Below are positions 46,224-54,936 of a stretch of DNA of 64,000 nucleotides, piece after piece. Source of the stretch: SHZL01 sp963784425 (lineage in GTDB: Bacteria; Pseudomonadota; Gammaproteobacteria; Xanthomonadales; SZUA-36); the NCBI GenBank assembly GCA_963784425.1, contig CAWARM010000007.1:124001-188000 (forward strand). Direction: 5' to 3'. The first letter of the stretch is position 1. The number at the start of each line of letters is the position of its first letter. A program made the translations under genes and the position numbers. A model generated the notes under the pieces. That model saw only the letters and a list, made by a program, of their open reading frames with translations, was not told the origin of the DNA and made no database searches.

Positions 46224-47531
46224 ATGAGTTACACCCGCAGTGAACTGGATCGCCTGGTTGAACCGAAGCGCATCCACCGCAAGGTCTACACGGACCCGGC
46301 GATTTTCGATCTCGAGATGGAGCGTATCTGGGGCAGGTCATGGATCTATATTGGCCACGAAAGCCAGGTTCCCGATGCCGGCAGTTATGTCACTTTGCAG
46401 ATGGGCAAGATGCCCGTCGTCATGGTTCGGGATCGGGCCGGCGCGGTCCACGTGCTCTACAACCGCTGCGGCCACAAGGGCGCCAAGCTGGTGGACAAAC
46501 CCTGTGGCAATACCGGGGGCGGATTTGTTTGCTGTTACCACGGCTGGAGCTACGAACTAAACGGGCGGTTGGTCGGTGTTCCGCACATGACAGGTTACGC
46601 AGGAACCGGGTTCGACAAGTCCGATCCGCAGTACAGCATGCAGAAGCTGGCGCGCTACGAAGCTTACCGCGGCTTCGTATTTGCCAGCATGGATGGTGGT
46701 GCTCCTGACCTCAAGACCTGGCTGGGCGGAGCCGGTGAAGTTCTCGACAATCTCTGTGACCGGTCCCCGCAAGGTGAGGTGGAGGCCGCGGGTGGTGTGC
46801 TGCGCTACGCGCACGACTGCAACTGGAAAATGTTCATCGAAAACCTGAACGACACGATGCACCCGATGATCGTGCATCGCGGGGTGGTGGACGCGGCCAA
46901 TGACTACATCAAGACACTGCCCGAGGGTTCGGCGCACCGGGATGAAGCCGAGATCATTCCGCCGTTTGGCGCGTCCTACAAGAATTTCGAGGAGACCGGG
47001 AAAACGGGCTTTCCCCACGGCCATCACTACGATGGCGGGAAGCGGAGCATCCACGCCAACTACAGCGTGGATCCCGACTACGAAGCAGCGATGATCAAGG
47101 CCTACGGCGCTGAACGCACGCGCGAGATACTGACGTTCAATACCCACAACACCTTGTACTACCCTTCCCTGACCATCAAGTCGGCCATCCAGAATATCCG
47201 CGTGGTGCGGCCCATTGCAGTGGACAAGTGCGTGGTGGAAACCTGGTCGTTCCGGCTCAAAGGTGCTCCGGATTCCCTGCTGCAGCGCACCATTCTCTAC
47301 TCGCGCCTGATCAATTCCAATGGATCGATGGTGGGGCCGGATGACCTGACGGCCTACCGGCGCATCCAGCTGGGTTTGCAATCCACCGGCAACGACTGGA
47401 TCGAGATGCATCGCATGTTTGGCAAAGATGAAGATCACGGCGACCGCTGGACCGGCACCGGCACCAGCGACCTCGACATCCGCACCCAGTACCGCGCCTG
47501 GCGGGACTATATGCTGGCGGAGGCGCGCTGA
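46224..47531 (+). CDS. Rieske ring-hydroxylating dioxygenase, alpha subunit
   Basis: 435 residues from the second in-frame Met (46224), which follows a G-rich site. The Rieske motif is complete: Cys82-x-His84 (YNRCGHKG) and Cys103-x2-His106 (CCYHGWSY). The mononuclear-iron triad appears in ENLNDTMHPMIVH (Asp, His, His). It adds molecular oxygen to an aromatic or related ring with electrons from an unseen reductase; no ferredoxin or reductase gene lies in the window. It pairs with the beta subunit 1 bp downstream. Confidence 0.9.
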   Translation: MSYTRSELDRLVEPKRIHRKVYTDPAIFDLEMERIWGRSWIYIGHESQVPDAGSYVTLQMGKMPVVMVRDRAGAVHVLYNRCGHKGAKLVDKPCGNTGGGFVCCYHGWSYELNGRLVGVPHMTGYAGTGFDKSDPQYSMQKLARYEAYRGFVFASMDGGAPDLKTWLGGAGEVLDNLCDRSPQGEVEAAGGVLRYAHDCNWKMFIENLNDTMHPMIVHRGVVDAANDYIKTLPEGSAHRDEAEIIPPFGASYKNFEETGKTGFPHGHHYDGGKRSIHANYSVDPDYEAAMIKAYGAERTREILTFNTHNTLYYPSLTIKSAIQNIRVVRPIAVDKCVVETWSFRLKGAPDSLLQRTILYSRLINSNGSMVGPDDLTAYRRIQLGLQSTGNDWIEMHRMFGKDEDHGDRWTGTGTSDLDIRTQYRAWRDYMLAEAR

Positions 47532-47532
47532 C

Positions 47533-48030
47533 ATGACCCGATTCGAGACTGATTTTCAGACGCTGCGTTCAGTTGAGGAGTTGCTTTACCTGGAGGCTTC
47601 TTTCCTGGACCGGCCGGACCTGGATGCATGGATACAGCTGTACACCGAGGATGGCACCTACTGGATGCCCGCCATCGAGGACCAGCAGGACCCGCTCAAT
47701 CACATTTCGTTGATGTACGACGACCGCGTAATGATGGAAATCCGCCGGCGGAACTTCGTGCACCCGCGCGCCGCCTCCAAGGATTACAAGGTGCGCGCTT
47801 CGCACCTTATTTCCAATATCCGCATCGCCGCAAGGGATGAGCAGAGTGGTGACTGCACAGTCACGTCGAATTTCCACTGCGCCAGTTATTATTGGGACAA
47901 GCAGACGCTGTATGCCGGTACCTACCGGCACGAACTGGTCAGCACACCTGCTGGCTTGCGCATCCGGCACAAACGGGTTGACCTGATCAACTGCGATGGG
48001 GTGCTGGGCACCATCATAATTTACCTTTGA
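47533..48030 (+). CDS. Ring-hydroxylating dioxygenase, beta subunit
   Basis: 165 residues from the ATG at 47533. An NTF2/SnoaL-like cone fold typical of dioxygenase beta subunits: ELLYLEASFLDRPDLDAWIQ, then LYTEDGTYWMP early and LRIRHKRVDLINCDG late. It stabilises the alpha-beta hexamer and can affect specificity. The start immediately after the alpha stop indicates translational coupling. Confidence 0.9.
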   Translation: MTRFETDFQTLRSVEELLYLEASFLDRPDLDAWIQLYTEDGTYWMPAIEDQQDPLNHISLMYDDRVMMEIRRRNFVHPRAASKDYKVRASHLISNIRIAARDEQSGDCTVTSNFHCASYYWDKQTLYAGTYRHELVSTPAGLRIRHKRVDLINCDGVLGTIIIYL

Positions 48031-48098
48031 CCTGCGAATAGAAGCCCAAACACACCAAGAGTGACACGCCATGAGTGTATCCCCGCGAGTAAATCCCT

Positions 48099-48743
48099 AT
48101 GAGTGAAACCCTAACTGAACGCCTCGAGCGAGCGCCGATAGTGCCCCTGGTCCAGGCTCACGATGTCGACGTGGCCATTGCCACCGTCGAGGCGCTGCTG
48201 GCCGGTGGTCTCGGTGTCATCGAGGTGGTCCTGCGCACGGATGCAGCGATGGTCTGCCTGGAAGAAGTCGCGCGTTCTTTCCCTGCAGCGGTGGTGGGGG
48301 CGGGCACCGTGCTGACGCCCGAGCAGGCAGAGCAGGCGATTGAAGCCGGTGCGAAGTTTATTGTTTCACCGGGCCTGGAAAAGAAGGTTGTGCGCCTTGC
48401 ACAGGAGTCCGCGCTACCCGTATTCCCCGGGATCGCAACGGCCACGGAATTGCAGAACGCCTGGAACATGGGGCTGAGCACTGTGAAGTTCTTTCCTGCC
48501 GGGCTGGCCGGTGGAACTGAAATGCTCAAAGCACTGGCTGCAGTATTTCGCGGCGTTCGCTTCATGCCCACCGGCGGTGTATCCGCTGCCAACCTGGGCG
48601 AGTACCTGGCGTTGCCCCAGGTGATTGCCTGTGGTGGCAGCTGGCTCACGCCATCTTCTGCCATCGCGGCCGGTGATTACGCCACGGTCACGCGACTGGC
48701 CATTGCGGCGCGGGCCATTGCCGACCAGGCCAGGCCGGCATAG
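48099..48743 (+). CDS. eda: 2-keto-3-deoxy-6-phosphogluconate (KDPG) aldolase
   Basis: 214 residues. Class I aldolase residues are visible: the catalytic Glu42 in GVIEVVLRT, GAGTVLTP, the Schiff-base Lys130 in STVKFFPAG and PTGGVSAANL for phosphate binding. It splits KDPG to pyruvate and glyceraldehyde 3-phosphate; some members also act on 4-hydroxy-2-oxoglutarate. It is followed by KDG kinase and downstream of mannonate dehydratase, which together make the lower branch of hexonate degradation. Confidence 0.9.
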   Translation: MSETLTERLERAPIVPLVQAHDVDVAIATVEALLAGGLGVIEVVLRTDAAMVCLEEVARSFPAAVVGAGTVLTPEQAEQAIEAGAKFIVSPGLEKKVVRLAQESALPVFPGIATATELQNAWNMGLSTVKFFPAGLAGGTEMLKALAAVFRGVRFMPTGGVSAANLGEYLALPQVIACGGSWLTPSSAIAAGDYATVTRLAIAARAIADQARPA

Positions 48744-48810
48744 AGCCAGTGATCAATAGGGCAGGGGACCCATGGGTTTTTGGGAGCCATAGAGCAAAGG
48801 AGATGTAGCA

Positions 48811-49849
48811 ATGTCCGAATACCTTTCATTTGGTGAAATCATGTTGCGGCTGAAGTCGCCGGCACATGAACGATTTTTCCAGTCCCCCCAGCTGGAAGCT
48901 ACCTTTGGCGGCGGAGAAGCCAATGTTGCCGTGGCGCTGGCCAACTTCGGCCTGGATTCGGGCTTTGTCTCGGTGCTGCCGGATAACGATATTGGCGCTG
49001 CGGCCATCCGTGAACTGCGCGGCTTTGGTGTCGATACCCGGCATGTCAAAAGAGCCGGGGAACGCATGGGTATCTATTTCCTTGAAACCGGGGCAAACCA
49101 GCGTGGCTCCAAGGTTATTTATGATCGCGCCGGGTCTTCCATGGCGCAGGCCAAGGCAGGTGATTTTGACTGGAAAGCCATCTTCCAGGGCGCCCGCTGG
49201 CTGCATATCACCGGCATCACGCCGGCGATCAGCGCCTCGGCCGCCGAACTGAGCCTGCAATCGGTGCAAGGTAGCCAGGGAATGCGGGCTGACCGTTTCC
49301 TGCGATTTCAATTATCGCGGCAACCTGTGGAAGTACGGCAAGAAAGCACCGGAAATCATGACTGAGTTGGTGAAACATGTCGATGTCGGCATCGCCAACG
49401 AGGAAGATTGCCAGAAGTCGCTGGGCGTGCAGGTAGACGGGAGCCACATGGATGTAACCAGCGGCGCACTGGATTTGCGCAAGTACGAGCAACTTAGCAG
49501 CAAGATGCTGCAGCTTTATCCAAACCTTTCCGTTATGGCTATCACCTTGCGCGAGTCAAAGAGCGCCGATGCCAACGGCTGGTCAGCCTGCCTCAGGGAT
49601 AGGGAAGGGTTCCACATGTCCCGGCACTACGAGATCAGCGACATCATCGATCGCGTGGGGGGTGGAGACAGTTTTGCCTCAGGCCTGATTTATGGGCTGA
49701 ACACCTATCCGGACCACCATACTGCGCTCGAATTTGCCGTTGCTGCAAGTTGCCTGAAACACTCGGTGCCGGGGGATTTCAACCGCGTCTCGGTGGCGGA
49801 AGCCGAGAAACTGATGGGTGGCGATGCCTCGGGGCGTGTCAGTCGCTGA
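48811..49849 (+). CDS. kdgK: 2-keto-3-deoxygluconate kinase, PfkB family (frameshifted)
   Basis: AAAGGAGATG precedes the start. The N-terminal frame has the PfkB signature region ATFGGGEANVAVALANFGLD. One extra base near 49270 shifts to a frame with CDFNYRGNLWKYGKKA and the second signature DRVGGGDSFASGLIYGL, where the Asp is the catalytic base. Corrected length is 345 residues. CDFNYRGNLW is a hallmark of KDG kinases. It phosphorylates KDG to KDPG, the substrate of the aldolase encoded just upstream. Confidence 0.88.
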
Positions 49850-49903
49850 AAAGAGTTTCCATAACGCAGTTAGCATGGAATTTTCAAGTCGAGAGATAAT
49901 TTA

Positions 49904-50899
49904 ATGAGTCAGATGATCAGGGCCCTGGTGGCAAAAGAAGTTGACGGCAAAGTCAAAGGTGTTTTGACAGAGATCTCGGTGGATGACTTGCCCAACGAAG
50001 ATGTGCTGGTCGCCATTTCCCATTCAACCCTTAATTACAAAGATGCACTGGCTGTGACCGGCCGCGGCAAAATTTGCCGCAGTACGCCAATGGTTTGTGG
50101 CATTGACCTGGCCGGCACGGTCGTTGAGTCCCGCAGTGCAGACTGGGCGCCGGGTGACCGGGTATTGGTCAACGGGTTCGGCCTGTCTGAAAAATTCTGG
50201 GGTGGTTATGCACAAAAGCAAAGACTGAAACCGGAATGGCTGGTGCGCATACCGGAGTCTTTCACCAATGAACAGGCGATGGCCATCGGGACTGCGGGCT
50301 ATACCGCGATGCTGTGCGTGCTGGCCATCCAGGACAAGGGGGTAAAACCTGGCGATGGGCCGGTGCTTGTGACGGGCGCGACCGGCGGCGTAGGTACTGT
50401 GGCGGTGATGCTGCTCTCCGGCTTGGGATACGAGGTCGTTGCCGTTAGCGGCAGAGCGGCTCAACACGAGACATTTTTGAAATCTCTCGGCGCCAGCGCC
50501 GTAAAAAATCGCGAAGAATTCGTGCGCGACTGCCGCCCGCTGGAAACGGAAACATGGGCCGCTGCGGTGGATAGCGTCGGCGACAAAACACTGGCAACCG
50601 TCCTGGCGCAGACCCGATACGAGGGTATTGTGACGGCCTGTGGGCTGGCCGGCGGCATCGGCCTGCCATCTACCGTCATGCCTTTTATCCTGCGCGGGGT
50701 GACCCTGCGCGGGATCGATTCCGTCATGGCCAGCCAGGCCGTTCGCCGGCGCGCATGGGCCGCACTTGCACAGCTGGCCGACAAGGAGCGTTTGCGGGAG
50801 ATCTATTCGGTGGAGCCCTTCGCCAAACTGCCGGAACTTGCGGCCGGTTTGCTGAATGGTGAGATTCGCGGACGGATCGTCATCGACATAAACGGCTGA
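49904..50899 (+). CDS. acuI: Acrylyl-CoA reductase-like MDR oxidoreductase (AcuI/YhdH family)
   Basis: 331 residues with the YhdH/AcuI pattern: STLNYKDALAVTGRGKICRS, then PGDRVLVNGFGLSEKFWGGY and the NADPH motif VTGATGGVGTVAVMLLSGLG. The family reduces acryloyl-CoA to propionyl-CoA with NADPH and lacks zinc ligands. In this operon it may reduce a 2-enoyl-CoA product or detoxify acryloyl-CoA; it also commonly sits beside sugar-acid genes. Confidence 0.85.
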   Translation: MSQMIRALVAKEVDGKVKGVLTEISVDDLPNEDVLVAISHSTLNYKDALAVTGRGKICRSTPMVCGIDLAGTVVESRSADWAPGDRVLVNGFGLSEKFWGGYAQKQRLKPEWLVRIPESFTNEQAMAIGTAGYTAMLCVLAIQDKGVKPGDGPVLVTGATGGVGTVAVMLLSGLGYEVVAVSGRAAQHETFLKSLGASAVKNREEFVRDCRPLETETWAAAVDSVGDKTLATVLAQTRYEGIVTACGLAGGIGLPSTVMPFILRGVTLRGIDSVMASQAVRRRAWAALAQLADKERLREIYSVEPFAKLPELAAGLLNGEIRGRIVIDING

Positions 50900-50959
50900 A
50901 AACGCAAAGAAGCCGATTGTATGCGGGCTTCACACAGTGCAGCAGGAGCGGAGAGTTTC

Positions 50960-52048
50960 ATGGAAATCGCAGTACTGGGAGGTGGCCATGGTTGCCACGC
51001 AGCCGCAGCTGAGTTGTCAGAAAACGGGCATGGAGTGCGTTTTTGGCGGCGTGATGGCGAAGCCCTGGAGCCAATCAGGAAGACCGGCGCCATCCGCCTC
51101 AAGGATTTCAAAGGTGAACGGAATATCCGCATTCCCCTGGTTACGGATGACCTGCAAGCTGCTGTATCGGGTGCCGCGCTCATCGTCATTCCCTTGCCCT
51201 CGACCAGCCACGAAAACCTGGCGCGGGCACTGGCGCCACACTTGACCGATGGGCAGGTGATATTCCTGCCGCCTGGCACATTCGGCAGTTACATTTTCGC
51301 CAAAGCGGTCAAGGATGCCGGCACCGGCGCAGATGTTTCTTTCGCTGAAACGGGCACCCTGCCTTACCTCGCACGCAAACATGGCCCCGACTACGTGGTG
51401 GTGTCCGCTTATGCCAAACGCCTGCCAACCGGGGTGTTTCCCGCCAGAAACAGCGAACACGCCTGGTCCGTGATTTCCCGGGCTTACCCGGCAATGGAAA
51501 AATCCGAGGATGCTTTGTCCGGCGCCCTGATGAACGCAGGCGGAATCATTCATCCGCCCCTGATCATGATGAACGCCGGACCGCTTGAGCATTTCGAACA
51601 TTGGGATATTCATAACGAGGGCACCCAGCCAGCCATTCGCCGGGTTACCGATGCCCTGGATGCAGAGCGCATAGCCTTGCGCACGGAACTGGGCTACGCT
51701 GCGCCGCATTTCCCGCTGGCAGATCACTATGCCAGGCAAGGTGAGGAGTGGATGTACGGTCGCGGCGCCCATGACAAACTGACAGATTCCGGTGATTGGC
51801 GGGAGCATATCGTGCTCACGGAGCACCGCTACATGCTGGAAGACACCCGCTTTGGCCTGTCGCTGATTTCCTCCGTGGGCAAATGGGCGGGTGTACCAAC
51901 ACCCATTGCCGCCGGCTTCCTGGCGATCGCATCGGCCATTGTTGGCCGCGATCTCTACGCCGAAGGCCGCACTTTGGAATCCCTTGGCCTGGATGCGCTG
52001 AGCCGGGAAGGAATGCACAAGCTGCTGCGGGAAGGATTTGCCTTGTGA
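50960..52048 (+). CDS. NAD/NADP octopine (opine) dehydrogenase-family protein
   Basis: About 362 residues from the Met at 50960 (MEIAVLGGGHGCHAAAAELS), preceded by GGAGCGGAGAG. The Rossmann domain (GGGHGC) is followed by the octopine-dehydrogenase C-terminal domain with NAGGIIHPPLIMMNAGPLEH, including the conserved NxxxxxHP and His. The family oxidatively cleaves opines (N-carboxyalkyl amino acids), reduces keto acids or acts on 2-hydroxy acids. Its substrate here is open; its stop overlaps the next start. Confidence 0.78.
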   Translation: MEIAVLGGGHGCHAAAAELSENGHGVRFWRRDGEALEPIRKTGAIRLKDFKGERNIRIPLVTDDLQAAVSGAALIVIPLPSTSHENLARALAPHLTDGQVIFLPPGTFGSYIFAKAVKDAGTGADVSFAETGTLPYLARKHGPDYVVVSAYAKRLPTGVFPARNSEHAWSVISRAYPAMEKSEDALSGALMNAGGIIHPPLIMMNAGPLEHFEHWDIHNEGTQPAIRRVTDALDAERIALRTELGYAAPHFPLADHYARQGEEWMYGRGAHDKLTDSGDWREHIVLTEHRYMLEDTRFGLSLISSVGKWAGVPTPIAAGFLAIASAIVGRDLYAEGRTLESLGLDALSREGMHKLLREGFAL

Positions 52049-53040
52049 GTGACTTGCCATCATCGGTGGGCTTGCTGGGAGCCGGGCGCATGGGGCGGGG
52101 CATTGCCCTGTCTTTTGCCCTGGCGGGTACAAAGTCCATCCTGATTGACCTGAAGGAGCGCAGTGCTGAAGAATCTGCAGCCATGGCCGCCGCTATCCGG
52201 GCGGAAATGGAGGCCGACCTTGGCTTCCTGGCTGAAGTCGGATTGTTCGATGTACAGCACGTCAGCAGGATTGCCGACCGGATTTCCCTGGTATCAGCCG
52301 CAGGTGCAGCCGCATCCGCGGTTGAGATACCACTTTTTTTCGAAGGCGTTCCTGAAGTCATGCCTGCCAAGCAGGTCGCCCTGGAATGGGCCTCTCTTCA
52401 CGCTGGTCCGGATGCCATCATTGCTTCGACCACGTCAACGATCCTGGTCGACGATCTCGCGGGCTTTGTCACGCACCCCGAGCGCTTCGTCAACGCTCAT
52501 TGGCTGAATCCGGCGCACCTGATGCCACTGGTGGAAGTCAGTCATGGCAATTTCACTTCCGCCGCCACCACGGAGCGCCTTGTGGCCTGGCTGGAAGCCG
52601 CCGGCAAAGTGCCCGTGCGCATGAAAGCGTCGCCGGGTTACATAGTCCCGCGCATACAGGCACTGGCCATGAACGAGGCAGCGCGCATGGTGGAGGAAGG
52701 CGTGGCGACTGCAGAAGATATCGACAAGGCGGTAAAAGTAGGCTTCGGACTTCGTTTTGCCGTGCTGGGCCTGGCTGAATTCATCGATTGGGGCGGGGGA
52801 GATATTCTTTACTACGCGGATAGATACCTGTGCAAAACACTGGATAAAGACCGCTTCAGGACCCCTAAAATTATCGAAGACAATATGCACAACCAGCGCA
52901 ATGGTTTACGCGATGGTGTGGGGTTTTATGACTACCGCGACATGGACGTGGCGGCCTATCGCAAGTCCCGCATGGCGGATTTCATCGGCATGCTGAAATA
53001 CCTGGAACTGGCTCCAAAGCCTGATGTGTCAACATCTTGA
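52045..53040 (+). CDS. 3-hydroxyacyl-CoA dehydrogenase
   Basis: 331 residues from a GTG that overlaps the preceding stop (GTGA), with GGAAGG upstream. NAD-binding GLLGAGRMGRGIALSFA; catalytic His in NAHWLNPAHLMPLVEV; ASTTSTILVDDLA and the C-terminal domain PGYIVPRIQALAMNEAARMV. The HWLNPAHLMPLVEV form is found in 3-hydroxybutyryl-CoA- and carnitine-dehydrogenase-like members. It is the last gene of the plus-strand operon and convergent with MoaD. Confidence 0.88.
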   Translation: MSDLPSSVGLLGAGRMGRGIALSFALAGTKSILIDLKERSAEESAAMAAAIRAEMEADLGFLAEVGLFDVQHVSRIADRISLVSAAGAAASAVEIPLFFEGVPEVMPAKQVALEWASLHAGPDAIIASTTSTILVDDLAGFVTHPERFVNAHWLNPAHLMPLVEVSHGNFTSAATTERLVAWLEAAGKVPVRMKASPGYIVPRIQALAMNEAARMVEEGVATAEDIDKAVKVGFGLRFAVLGLAEFIDWGGGDILYYADRYLCKTLDKDRFRTPKIIEDNMHNQRNGLRDGVGFYDYRDMDVAAYRKSRMADFIGMLKYLELAPKPDVSTS

Positions 53041-53069
53041 GTGCAACAGGGTTTTCCCCTGAGGTCGCT

Positions 53070-53321
53070 TTAGCCGCCAGCAACCGGAGGATTAAAGATG
53101 ACTGCATCGCCGTCATTGATGGGTGCATCGCTCCCGACGCAGACTTTATTGACAGACACACTGATGGTCTCGATGAATTCGAATGCTCTTTCGTAGCGTG
53201 GTCCGCGTGCGGACAACCAGTCGATCAACATACCAACAGTGCTTACTTCAGCCGGCAAGGTGATTTCTTCTTCTGCGCAACCAACCCGATCTCTGAGCCA
53301 GGCGCGATATATTATCTTCAT
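53070..53321 (-). CDS. MoaD/ThiS-type sulfur-carrier protein
   Basis: 83 residues of the ubiquitin-like beta-grasp family. It ends precisely in the required Gly-Gly (NPPVAGG) with GDAVIFNPPVAGG. MoaD carries the thiocarboxylate sulfur for molybdopterin synthase. Its position at the end of an operon encoding a molybdenum hydroxylase makes a cofactor role plausible; a ThiS role cannot be excluded. No MoaE is present in the window. Confidence 0.75.
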   Translation of the reverse strand: MKIIYRAWLRDRVGCAEEEITLPAEVSTVGMLIDWLSARGPRYERAFEFIETISVSVNKVCVGSDAPINDGDAVIFNPPVAGG

Positions 53322-53385
53322 TGGCTGGCCGGGTCGGTTATTGATGAGAAATTCATGGGAACTTCATAAGAACTTCAAAAGAGCC

Positions 53386-54903
53386 TCAGGGGTTTACCAT
53401 GTCGTGCAATACATTCTTCATGATTTTGCGCATTGCATTACGTGGCAGGGCGTCAACGAACAAGACATCCCGGGGATGTTTGTACGTACCTAAGCGGCCG
53501 TTTAGCCAATCAAGCACCTGATCCTTTGTAAGAGCATGGTTTTCCTTGGCCGTGATCACTGCAACGGGCACTTCACCCCAACGGAGATCTTCACGGCCGA
53601 CAACCGCGGCTTCCAGTATGTCAGGATGGTCGCTCAATACGTTTTCAATTTCGGCGGGATAAATATTCTCACCTCCGGAAATGATGACGTCTTTTTTTCG
53701 ATCCAGGAAATGATAACAACCGGTTTTGTCGAAAAAGCCGATATCGCCAGTACAAAACCAACCGTCAACGAGGGTGTCCTTCGTCGCTTCTTCATTGTGC
53801 CAGTAACCGGACATCACATTCTTGCCGCGAATAAGAATCTCACCGGGTTCATCCACGCCACAATCCTTGCCCTGGTTATCGACAATGCGAACTTCGCAAT
53901 GCATGGCGGGAAATCCGATGCAATCTTCTGTTGCAAGGGCATTGGCGATTTTCTGGTGTATCGCAATGGGGCAGGTTTCGCTGGCGCCGTATACCTGGAT
54001 GAATGGAATGCCTTTAACGTGCCAGTAGTGGATCATCTGTTCCGGAATAGCCGTGGAACCGGTGAGAACACAGCGCAAACTCGAAAGGTCTGACTCTTCC
54101 CACTTCGACTGTTCGAGCAAAAGCGGCATATGCGCCGGTAATATGATCGTCAGTGTGGCTTTTTCATGGACAATCGAATTCAGGACTTGCCCAGGATCAA
54201 ATATCCGGTGAAGAATTACTGTAGCACCGGCATAAAATCCCGCCGTGGTCTGGATGTTCAATCCACCCACATGGAACAAGGGAAGAAATGTGAGGATGAG
54301 ATCATCACTGGTCATGTCTTGCATGATGATGCTGTTGATAGCGTTGTACTGTATGGCTTCCTGACTTAATACGGCGCCTTTGGGAAAACCGGTGGTGCCG
54401 GAAGTGTAGATAATTAGCAGGGCTTGATCCAGACCGATGTCCGGATAGTGGTCATCCCCTGCTGCGGCTTTCAGCAGATCAGCCCACGTCAACCAGCCGG
54501 GGCTTTGGTCTCCTTGGACAGAGACAAATTGACAGTCAGGTAGCGCAGTTTTCAGACTTTCACACTGTTCACGATAGGGGGCATCAACCAACAAGGTCCT
54601 GGCACCACTGTCGTGCAAAACGTACAGATGCTCGTTTGGGGTTAAGCGCCAGTTGAGTGGAACAAATATCGCCCCCAGCCGGGCACAGGCGAACAGCAAC
54701 ACGAGTATCCGCGGATGGTTCTGTCCCAGGTAGGCGATTCGGTCTCCGGGTTGAATGCCCAGTCCGTTTTTCAACACTTGGGCACTGGCGTTTATCTGCC
54801 TGTTAAATTCGAGGTAGCTAATTGCCTTTCCTTCAAAACGGATGGCAGTTTTTTCGGGTGTGGCAAGGGCCCAGTTTTCTATCCAGTGTGCGATATTCAT
54901 CAT
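53386..54903 (-). CDS. AMP-dependent acyl-CoA ligase (third, intact)
   Basis: 505 residues. Adenylation motif LLIIYTSGTTGFPKGA; A5 motif QVYGASETCPI; hinge HFLDRKKDVIISGGENIYPA; C-terminal catalytic Lys region LPRNAMRKIMKNVL. Typical of medium/long-chain or aromatic acid CoA ligases. It is downstream of the molybdenum hydroxylase subunits, suggesting that a CoA thioester is made and hydroxylated or dehydroxylated in this operon. Confidence 0.9.
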   Translation of the reverse strand: MMNIAHWIENWALATPEKTAIRFEGKAISYLEFNRQINASAQVLKNGLGIQPGDRIAYLGQNHPRILVLLFACARLGAIFVPLNWRLTPNEHLYVLHDSGARTLLVDAPYREQCESLKTALPDCQFVSVQGDQSPGWLTWADLLKAAAGDDHYPDIGLDQALLIIYTSGTTGFPKGAVLSQEAIQYNAINSIIMQDMTSDDLILTFLPLFHVGGLNIQTTAGFYAGATVILHRIFDPGQVLNSIVHEKATLTIILPAHMPLLLEQSKWEESDLSSLRCVLTGSTAIPEQMIHYWHVKGIPFIQVYGASETCPIAIHQKIANALATEDCIGFPAMHCEVRIVDNQGKDCGVDEPGEILIRGKNVMSGYWHNEEATKDTLVDGWFCTGDIGFFDKTGCYHFLDRKKDVIISGGENIYPAEIENVLSDHPDILEAAVVGREDLRWGEVPVAVITAKENHALTKDQVLDWLNGRLGTYKHPRDVLFVDALPRNAMRKIMKNVLHDMVNP

Positions 54904-54936
54904 GTTTTGCTGATCACCGTTCGATCCAAATTGGAT

